A stretch of 39,507 nucleotides of DNA, from assembly GCA_964597035.1 (NCBI GenBank), contig CAZQWM010000014.1:1-39507 (forward strand), read 5' to 3'. This DNA is from Fen-1362 sp964597035 (lineage in GTDB: Bacteria; Planctomycetota; Phycisphaerae; Sedimentisphaerales; Anaerobacaceae). Below, piece after piece: positions 33,806 through 39,507 of the stretch (the first letter of the stretch is position 1; each line of letters opens with the position of its first letter). A program made the position numbers and the translations under genes. The notes under the pieces were generated by a model. That model was not told the origin of the DNA, ran no database searches, and saw nothing but the letters and a program-made list of their open reading frames with translations.

Positions 33806-34846
33806 ATGTTACTTTGGGTAATAAGGGCGTTTTTTACTGTGATAATAGCGGCGGTACTGCTTGTAAATCTGACGCTGCCAGAAATTTCGGGAGAAGCGGG
33901 TCGGCCTAATTTTTACGCGTTACTGTGGGGGACTCTCGGTCTTGCCGCCGCTGCGTTTTTTGTAGACCTGGCGACGCCGAAAAAATCTCTGGCCGCTTTG
34001 GCGGGGGTATTCTTCGGGCTTCTTGTGGGCATTGTCGTAAGCTGGGCACTGGCACAGGTCTTCGATATGATTATCGATATCTACCGAATAGAGCTCAACG
34101 CGATGGCAATACGTGCGTTGAAGTGGATTATGGGGATATGTATCTGCTTTCTGATAATCAGCATCGTGATTCGAACAAAAGACGACGTGCGCTTCGTGAT
34201 TCCATACGTTGAGTTCACCAAGCAGACCAAGGGCGCCCGGCCGCTGGTTCTTGATACGTCCGCAATAATCGACGGGCGAATTGCTGATTTGTACAAGAGC
34301 AACCTGTTCGACGCCCCGTTGATTGTTCCTCGTTTCGTCCTGAGCGAAATACAACTGATTTCCGACTCCGCGGACAAGCTCAAACGAAACCGCGGCAGGC
34401 GCGGGCTGGATATACTCAAAGAAATGCAGACGAATACGACTATTGATATAACCATCGATGATACTATTGTCCCGGAGGTGGAAGATTTGAAGGGCGTCGA
34501 CCAGAAGCTGATTCCCTTTACCAAAAATTGCGGCGGCCGATTGGTGACTACGGATTACAACCTGAGCAAAGTCGCGGCGGTGCGCGAGGTCGACGTTCTT
34601 AATATCAACGATTTGGCAAACTCTCTAAAGACAATAGCCCTGCCGGGCGAGGGTATGAAGGTTCGTATAATTAAGGCGGGCGAGGAGTCACAGCAGGGAG
34701 TGGGTTATCTTGACGACGGGACAATGGTGGTCGTTGAGGACGCTCGCAACAAAATAGGCAAGGAAGTCAGCATAACGGTTACAAGCTCGCTGCAGACATC
34801 TGCGGGTAAAATGATTTTCGGTAAATTCCAAAACTACGGCCAATAA
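33806..34846 (+). CDS. YacL-like membrane protein with PIN and TRAM domains
   Basis: 346 residues from the ATG at 33806, which has GGGAGG eight bases upstream; an ATG at 33779 lacks one. Four hydrophobic helices occupy about residues 1-125. A PIN nuclease domain follows with LVLDTSAIIDGRIADLYKSN (first acidic cluster near residue 150), VPRFVLSEIQLI and LVTTDYNLSKVAAV (late aspartate). A C-terminal TRAM domain, GVGYLDDGTMVVVEDARNKI, is a likely RNA-binding element. This matches the YacL/PilT-type family of Firmicutes and Planctomycetes. An RNase role is inferred from the domains. Confidence 0.92.
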   Translation: MLLWVIRAFFTVIIAAVLLVNLTLPEISGEAGRPNFYALLWGTLGLAAAAFFVDLATPKKSLAALAGVFFGLLVGIVVSWALAQVFDMIIDIYRIELNAMAIRALKWIMGICICFLIISIVIRTKDDVRFVIPYVEFTKQTKGARPLVLDTSAIIDGRIADLYKSNLFDAPLIVPRFVLSEIQLISDSADKLKRNRGRRGLDILKEMQTNTTIDITIDDTIVPEVEDLKGVDQKLIPFTKNCGGRLVTTDYNLSKVAAVREVDVLNINDLANSLKTIALPGEGMKVRIIKAGEESQQGVGYLDDGTMVVVEDARNKIGKEVSITVTSSLQTSAGKMIFGKFQNYGQ

Positions 34847-34897
34847 CCACCGGAAGAATGCGTTCCATATTTGGCCCCGTCATTCTCGTCGAAGTTT

Positions 34898-34951
34898 ACC
34901 CGCCGTCCGTGTGGCGGGTTCACCCGCCGAAAGCGGCGCCGATGGCGGGGT
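34898..34951. repeat. Tandem pair of GC-rich hairpins
   Basis: ACCCGCC occurs at 34898-34904 and again at 34922-34928; each is followed by its complement (GGCGGGT at 34913-34919 and GGCGGGGT at 34944-34951). Loops are 8 and 15 bases. The second half starts just three bases after the first ends. It lies between the convergent PIN-TRAM and membrane-protein genes and may be a dispersed repeat or a bidirectional transcription stop; no T-run follows. Confidence 0.6.
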
Positions 34952-34954
34952 TAC

Positions 34955-35623
34955 TTACCTGAAAAAACATCTCGCAAACAGGACAACACCGGCCGACAGA
35001 CCTGCACAAAAAAGCACCCAGGAAAAATATGAGGCATAGTCGGGCTGGGAGATATGCCTGCCGGGTATGCAAAAAGAGATGACGATAACCAGTGCCGCCG
35101 CGCAAAAGCCAACCCAGTCGAATAACGTTGCCCTGACCGGCTTGTCGATACAGTCACGACAAAGAACCAAAACTGCGAACACGAGCATTGTTATTGATAC
35201 CAAAATCGGCGCGAGGACCGGGCCGGCCCAGGGAACGGGAATAAGAAACAAAATGTCCCAGTCCATAATTGACACAGGCCAGTCGAGCAGGACCTTCAGC
35301 CATACGTAATAGAAAATGTCCCACACCGCGAAAATCGTCATAAAGTAGGCGAATCTTTGCCGTCGATTGTGGCCGGCTAAGATGCACGTGCTGAGTATAA
35401 CAACAAGCGTAGCGGCTTCACGACCGACTTCGATTAAGAGCAGACGTTGTATGGAGTCTGTCAGGCCAAAAGCTGGCAGCGGAAAGTAAAAGCCGTCCGG
35501 GTGAAAAATTCCCCGCAGATAAACAACCACCGCCGCCTCGATATAACCGAACGCAATCGACAGTATCACGACGACGAGCCATCGCAGTATCGTCTCTCTT
35601 GGTGGTTGTGCTGAAACTGTCAT
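34955..35623 (-). CDS. Polytopic membrane protein of unknown function
   Basis: 222 residues with about six hydrophobic helices. The first carries SIAFGYIEAAVVVYLRGIFH; RFAYFMTIFAVWDIFYYVWL and LIPVPWAGPVLAPILVSI follow, with aromatic and charged residues inside the membrane segments (E, R, D, W). I do not recognise a named family. It begins with an ATGA overlap at the end of ispG (four bases), so it is translated with that gene, but the pairing alone does not suggest a function. Confidence 0.8.
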   Translation of the reverse strand: MTVSAQPPRETILRWLVVVILSIAFGYIEAAVVVYLRGIFHPDGFYFPLPAFGLTDSIQRLLLIEVGREAATLVVILSTCILAGHNRRQRFAYFMTIFAVWDIFYYVWLKVLLDWPVSIMDWDILFLIPVPWAGPVLAPILVSITMLVFAVLVLCRDCIDKPVRATLFDWVGFCAAALVIVISFCIPGRHISQPDYASYFSWVLFCAGLSAGVVLFARCFFR

Positions 35624-36678
35624 AACGTTTTCAGTTGGCTTAGCAGAACAGGTATAATCCTGCTTTCAGGAACGGTCGCGATTTTAACACCTTTTCGATA
35701 AATGAAGGCCTTTTTCTTCGCAGCGCAGACGGCCAAATCCGCATCAGCCGCTTCGCCAGGCCCGTTGACAATGCAGCCCATCACGGCCACGCGAATAGGT
35801 TTATCCACACCACTCACTGCCTTTTTCACTTTTCGAGCAAGCTTGGTTATATCAATCTCGGCCCGCGCGCAGGTCGGGCAGACAATCAGTTGAAGCCTCG
35901 GCGCAGCCAACAGGCCGAGCGAGATGAGTATTTGTTTAGCGATTTCTGTTTCGATAAGGGGATTGCCGGCTGCGCTGACACGAATCGTATCGCCGATGCC
36001 TTCCGCCAACAGCGTGCCCAATGTGACAGCGGAGGGGATACTGGCGTCTTCGGGAAGCCCCGCGTGAGTCAGGCCCAAATGAATGGGGTAGTCAAAGGCG
36101 TCGGCGATGCGCCTGTTGATTTCGATTGTGCGGGCGGTGTCGCTGCTTTTGGCGCTCAGGACAATCTGCGAGAAGCCGCGTTTCTCGAAGAAGCCGACGT
36201 AACTTTTCATTTCCTTTAGCATAAGCGCGACGCGCCTCCCACTGACGACGTCGGGCTTTCTCAAATCTCTTATACTGGCCTCATTGACGCCGATTCGGAT
36301 TGCGACTTTGTGCATTTTCGCGGCGTCGATGATTCGCAGGATATCGTTTCGATTTTTTATATTGCCGGGATTGAGGCGAATTTTCGCAGCCCCCGCTTCA
36401 ATGGCCTCGATAGCGCGAGCGGGGCTGAAGTGAATATCCGCAATCAGGGGAATATCAACTTTTTGGACGATTTCGGCGAAAGCCGCCGTATCGGCTCGGG
36501 CCGGCACAGCCACGCGAACAAGCCGGCAGCCGGCCTTCGCTAATTGATTTATCTGCCTTACGCACCGGGCTATATCCGTGGTCGGGACCTTGGTCATCGA
36601 CTGAACGACCACAGGTGCTGCCGAGCCGATTTTGACCCCGGAGACGCTGACCATCGTGGTTTTCCTGCGTTTGAGCAT
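35620..36678 (-). CDS. ispG: 4-hydroxy-3-methylbut-2-enyl diphosphate synthase
   Basis: MEP-pathway iron-sulfur enzyme (GcpE) converting ME-cPP to HMBPP. The 352-residue protein is of the short, one-TIM-barrel type. VVVQSMTKVPTTDIARCVRQ, LIADIHFSPARAIEAIEAGA, KIRLNPGNIKNRNDI and the cluster region LIVCPTCARAEID with CxxC plus GCIVNGPGEAADADLA with the third cysteine are all seen. The start follows from the family N-terminus. It overlaps the next gene by four bases. An isolated TTATCCACA inside the gene (plus strand, near 35800) is a chance DnaA-box match. Confidence 0.97.
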   Translation of the reverse strand: MLKRRKTTMVSVSGVKIGSAAPVVVQSMTKVPTTDIARCVRQINQLAKAGCRLVRVAVPARADTAAFAEIVQKVDIPLIADIHFSPARAIEAIEAGAAKIRLNPGNIKNRNDILRIIDAAKMHKVAIRIGVNEASIRDLRKPDVVSGRRVALMLKEMKSYVGFFEKRGFSQIVLSAKSSDTARTIEINRRIADAFDYPIHLGLTHAGLPEDASIPSAVTLGTLLAEGIGDTIRVSAAGNPLIETEIAKQILISLGLLAAPRLQLIVCPTCARAEIDITKLARKVKKAVSGVDKPIRVAVMGCIVNGPGEAADADLAVCAAKKKAFIYRKGVKIATVPESRIIPVLLSQLKTL

Positions 36679-36771
36679 AACGGGATTGTAGCTTGCCGGG
36701 ATTGCCCAATCAAATTAAAATGCACCGGCAGACAAACCCACTGCTCGTGCAGTCGGGCGTATGAGATTGCT

Positions 36772-37626
36772 ATGACTTCGATGATATTGACAATTATCGG
36801 CATGCTGGTTGCGGCGTATGTGATGCTTGCGCTTATTTTGTATTTTATGCAGCCGATGTTCCTGTACAGCCCGATTAAGGGAATCCCTTATACGCCGGCG
36901 GAGCTTGGGCTTGATTACGAAGAGGTCACTTTCAGAACCGGCGACCGGCTGCAGCTCCACGGCTGGTTCGTCCCCGCTGCCGATAGCGACTTTACCGTCC
37001 TCTACTGCCATGGCAACGGCGGCAATATGATGTTCTTCCTCGATACGGTCAACGTTCTCAATAGATTGGGGCTGAGCTGTTTTGTTTTTGATTACAGGGG
37101 ATACGGCAGCAGCCGGGGTCGGCCTTCGGAGCACGGGACGTATCTGGACGGGCGGGCCGCGTTCAGGTGGCTCACGAAAAAGAAAAAAGTCCCGCCGGAG
37201 AGAATTATTATCTTCGGCTGGTCGCTCGGAGGCAGCATCGCCGCGTATCTCGCAAGCAGGGTAAAATCGGCGGGGCTTGTTATCGAGGGCACTTTTACGT
37301 CGTTCGCTGATATCGGCAGCAAGTTCTATCCGTATATGCCCGTAAAGTGGTTTGCGAGATTCGGCTATCCGACAATCGAATACGTGCGCAAGGTCAAGTG
37401 TCCCGTGATGGTGATTCACAGCAGAAACGACGAGGTGATTCCGTTCGAATTCGGATTGTCACTTTACGACGCGGCGAATGAGCCGAAGGAATTCATCGAG
37501 ATTTTCGGCAGGCACAACGACGCATTTATGGTTTCGAGCGATACCTATAAAAAGGCCTGGGCCAAATGGCTGGGGGCACTGCGAGAATCATCGCAGCAAC
37601 GCTCGTTTAACGGGCTGTCGTCCTAA
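36772..37626 (+). CDS. Membrane-anchored alpha/beta hydrolase (YfhR/BEM46-like)
   Basis: 284 residues from the ATG at 36772; the frame is open farther upstream but that part is antisense to ispG and unlike the family. A single N-terminal membrane helix (about residues 4-24) is followed by PMFLYSPIKGIPYTPAELGL, the hydrolase core with YCHGNGGNMMFF (oxyanion loop), DYRGYGSSRGRPSEHGTY, nucleophile elbow GWSLGG, acid in HSRNDEVIP and histidine in GRHNDAF. This is the BEM46/YfhR-like group of serine hydrolases of unknown substrate. The last 15 residues are Ser/Gln-rich. It is followed closely by a small membrane-protein gene. Confidence 0.9.
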   Translation: MTSMILTIIGMLVAAYVMLALILYFMQPMFLYSPIKGIPYTPAELGLDYEEVTFRTGDRLQLHGWFVPAADSDFTVLYCHGNGGNMMFFLDTVNVLNRLGLSCFVFDYRGYGSSRGRPSEHGTYLDGRAAFRWLTKKKKVPPERIIIFGWSLGGSIAAYLASRVKSAGLVIEGTFTSFADIGSKFYPYMPVKWFARFGYPTIEYVRKVKCPVMVIHSRNDEVIPFEFGLSLYDAANEPKEFIEIFGRHNDAFMVSSDTYKKAWAKWLGALRESSQQRSFNGLSS

Positions 37627-37664
37627 GTTAAACTGTGTTTTTCAAAATGGGAGCTGAAGCGATT

Positions 37665-37874
37665 ATGAAAAGAAATACGGCGTTGAAAATTTTGAACCCT
37701 GTACTGATTGTGCTTTTTATCAACCAGGCGGTTACAGTGCTGTTTCTCGATGAGCTGCCCTTCAAAGCGTTCCAGATTTTCCATAAGGGAGGCGGCGCGA
37801 TATTGCTCACACTCATCGCGGTCCATCTCATCCTCAACTTCAACTGGGTCAGGGCGAATTACTTTCCAAAATAG
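37665..37874 (+). CDS. Small two-helix membrane protein (DUF4405-like)
   Basis: 69 residues from the ATG at 37665, preceded by GGGAG 11 bases upstream; the ATG at 37635 would add ten residues. Two helices, LNPVLIVLFINQAVTVLFLD and GGAILLTLIAVHLILNFNW, each end near a histidine (in QIFHKGG and IAVHLIL), the pattern of DUF4405-type small cytochrome-b561-like proteins that may bind haem between helices. It lies 38 bases after the hydrolase gene. Haem binding is an inference from two His residues. Confidence 0.65.
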   Translation: MKRNTALKILNPVLIVLFINQAVTVLFLDELPFKAFQIFHKGGGAILLTLIAVHLILNFNWVRANYFPK

Positions 37875-38001
37875 TTAATACAGAAAATCACACTCTTCGT
37901 CTGGGATTCGTCAAAAGCACGACTCGTATCGCTTGCGACTCAATTTCCCTCCGTAAAACTGACTATACGTTGTCCGTTGAACGCTGAACGAGGCAAATCG
38001 G

Positions 38002-39501
38002 CTAAAACTCGAATCTAAAGCCCAGCCACCTCTGCTTACCCTCCCCGAATCGAAAGACGTCGAAACTATCTTCTAAACGAAGATACAAAACAAAACCGCC
38101 CGCCTCGCCACGAAATTTTAAGCCGGCCTCAAAGGCATTCCCGAATACCGAATCATCCCCGCACAGATAATTCAGGTAACCTTTGATATATGGCGATATC
38201 CACTCTGTGCTGTAGAAATCATAGCCCATCATCCCCTGCACAAAACCGTCGTAATCGAAATTCGTGGTCGATGGATACACGGCGCCCTGCACGCTCCAGC
38301 TCAGCGTCTCTTCACTACCCGTCTCGGCGCCGACAAGATTGTAATTTCTGATAACTCCATCGTAATCCTCCCCGTATAGACAGGAGTAGGAATGAAAGAA
38401 CCGTAAATAATAATCATTAAGGTCGATTTTCAGTGAAGGCCCGACTTTATAATTGACGTTTTGAACATCGAACGCCCCGGGCTCCGTAAGAATCCCTGCG
38501 TATGTATTTACAGCAAGGACCTTATTGTCATCAAATTTCATAATATCCAAATCGATAGTGAAATCACTGCTGCGGCTTTTCTTTTTGGTCCCGTGCAAAT
38601 TCACACTGTAACCGCCTTCTATGTGAAACCGTATCGGCTGCTCTTCCGATGAGATAACCACCTCCTGCAGTGAATCCTTCGATTTTTCACCGCCCAAAGA
38701 CGCTTCCAAACGCGCCCCGGCAAGGAAAAAGTCTTCCCCGTCGCCAAGACCATACCAGTCGTGAAAATGCTCGTAAGAAACAAATGGAACAAGGCATACA
38801 TTTTTACCAAGACGTATCCTGTCCCCCACTTCGATAGCAGGGTCAGGATTAGTGCCCCTCTCGCTATTTATTGTATTAAGCATGAATTGTGCATAGAAAA
38901 TATGATTCCCGATTCTAACAACGTCATCTCGTAGCCCTACCCTGAGCATATAATCATAATCGTTCTCATTTCTCATCCAGACCCTGCTGAAAGACACTCC
39001 CCAGTTGATTCTATTCAGCCACTCGCAAGATACATCAAAGTTAATCCCGTCATTCTCATGACCAATTCTCTTCCCGGCTGTTTCGTATCCGATTCCTATT
39101 TCATTCCAGCGGATATCGTTCCTTTCTGTCCCGGGTAATTCCCTGCTCGGATTATTGCAGGTATGCTCCCAGAACAAACTGACTCTGCCATTCTCCGTCT
39201 CGTAGCCGCCCGAGACATATTGGATTGTGTGGTCGAGCTGACTCGGCGAATAGTCATAGATGCTGATTTCTTCAATGCCGAAGTGAACGAACCACTTATC
39301 ATATTTCAATATGTCGAACTGCAATTCCCTCCCCGTTCTAAGGCGGTACTCGCCTCCACTGACCCCCGCTGCCTCAATACTGCCGTGAACGTCTGTCAGC
39401 AATTCGAGTTCGTCTTCAACTTCCTCGCTGGCAGCACAGACCACTGCCGAAAGCCCAACCAAAATGATACCAGCCAGTATCTTTTCCATACCCATACTCA
39501 T
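38002..39501 (-). CDS. Predicted outer-membrane beta-barrel protein
   Basis: 499 residues. A signal peptide (MEKILAGIILVGLSAVVCAA, where the ATG at 39489 may be the real start; others lie at 39495 and 39501) is followed by an acidic linker and alternating polar/aromatic beta-strands. The chain ends in WLGFRFEF, with the C-terminal Phe typical of BamA-assembled barrels. I do not recognise a named family; segments such as NGRVSLFWEHTCNNPSREL and LEASLGGEKSKD do not help. The start lies six bases from the window edge, so upstream sequence and ribosome site cannot be judged. It is followed by 127 bases without clear features. Confidence 0.75.
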   Translation of the reverse strand: MSMGMEKILAGIILVGLSAVVCAASEEVEDELELLTDVHGSIEAAGVSGGEYRLRTGRELQFDILKYDKWFVHFGIEEISIYDYSPSQLDHTIQYVSGGYETENGRVSLFWEHTCNNPSRELPGTERNDIRWNEIGIGYETAGKRIGHENDGINFDVSCEWLNRINWGVSFSRVWMRNENDYDYMLRVGLRDDVVRIGNHIFYAQFMLNTINSERGTNPDPAIEVGDRIRLGKNVCLVPFVSYEHFHDWYGLGDGEDFFLAGARLEASLGGEKSKDSLQEVVISSEEQPIRFHIEGGYSVNLHGTKKKSRSSDFTIDLDIMKFDDNKVLAVNTYAGILTEPGAFDVQNVNYKVGPSLKIDLNDYYLRFFHSYSCLYGEDYDGVIRNYNLVGAETGSEETLSWSVQGAVYPSTTNFDYDGFVQGMMGYDFYSTEWISPYIKGYLNYLCGDDSVFGNAFEAGLKFRGEAGGFVLYLRLEDSFDVFRFGEGKQRWLGFRFEF

Positions 39502-39507
39502 ATCAAT

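Noticed and set aside
35797..35810. DnaA-box match TTATCCACA with the nearby skew change as a possible origin
   Set aside because: Single match, inside ispG, several kilobases from the skew change, no AT-rich unwinding region, no dnaA or dnaN; the skew also returns at about 37.9 kb.
36715..37419. 234-residue minus-strand open frame
   Set aside because: Antisense to the alpha/beta hydrolase, which has a full catalytic triad.
1..39507. CRISPR array, insertion sequence, prophage or integron
   Set aside because: No regularly spaced direct repeats, transposase, integrase or terminal inverted repeats were seen.

Overview
The window looks like a chromosomal segment of a diderm, LPS-bearing bacterium of moderate GC content. 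The combination of LpxI, LpxD, a SpoVG homologue, a BlaI/BlaR1-type pair with a very large extracytoplasmic extension, DUF1570-like lipoproteins, the MEP isoprenoid pathway and ftsW-murG suggests Planctomycetota, perhaps class Phycisphaerae. That placement is an inference from gene content; there is no rRNA or tRNA in the window to confirm it.

Layout. 1-3214 (minus): a site-2 protease of RseP type, cut by the window edge, overlaps ispC upstream of it. 3313-7902 (minus): a 1386-residue BlaR1-like M56 membrane peptidase fusion and its BlaI-type repressor, with an operator dyad inside the likely promoter. 8149-22850: a cell-surface glycan and lipid A region. It holds a tight four-gene dTDP-L-rhamnose operon (rmlA-C-D-B), a GT2 transferase, a UDP-glucuronate decarboxylase (UDP-xylose supply), a two-gene module that looks like CDP-alditol or CDP-choline activation plus transfer to a polymer, a spore-type glycosyltransferase followed by an alkaline-phosphatase-superfamily phosphodiesterase, a GT4 transferase, lpxI, lpxD and a GT9 (heptosyltransferase-like) gene. 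22851-23346 is mostly non-coding, with a candidate sigma-28-like promoter ahead of a small FlgM-like gene. 23796-25159 (minus): spoVG with an inserted zinc ribbon, and ispE, ending at a clear intrinsic terminator.

25286-29344 (plus): a pentapeptide-repeat/potassium-channel fusion of AT-rich, foreign-looking composition, a VTT (SNARE-associated/YqaA-like) membrane protein, an AMMECR1 protein, a lipoprotein metallopeptidase and Maf. 29421-31726 (plus): ftsW-murG. 31750-37874: DUF456, phosphoglycerate mutase, a tandem-ACT protein, a YacL-like PIN-TRAM membrane protein, an unknown membrane protein overlapping ispG, an alpha/beta hydrolase and a small DUF4405-like membrane protein. 38002-39501 (minus): a predicted outer-membrane beta-barrel.

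How the genes fit together: most of the window builds or maintains the cell envelope. Three MEP genes (ispC, ispE, ispG) supply the isoprenoid precursor of the lipid carrier; rml, UXS and the cytidylyltransferase supply activated donors; several glycosyltransferases and a glycerophosphotransferase-like enzyme use them; lpxI/lpxD make lipid A; ftsW/murG make peptidoglycan; and the site-2 protease and BlaR1/BlaI pair are candidate envelope-stress sensors. The most unusual points are the CDP-alditol-like module in an LPS locus, the channel fusion with a TLGLGD filter, SpoVG with a zinc ribbon, an RseP with four PDZ-like signatures, and an abrupt GC-skew sign change at about 29.4 kb that gene orientation does not explain.
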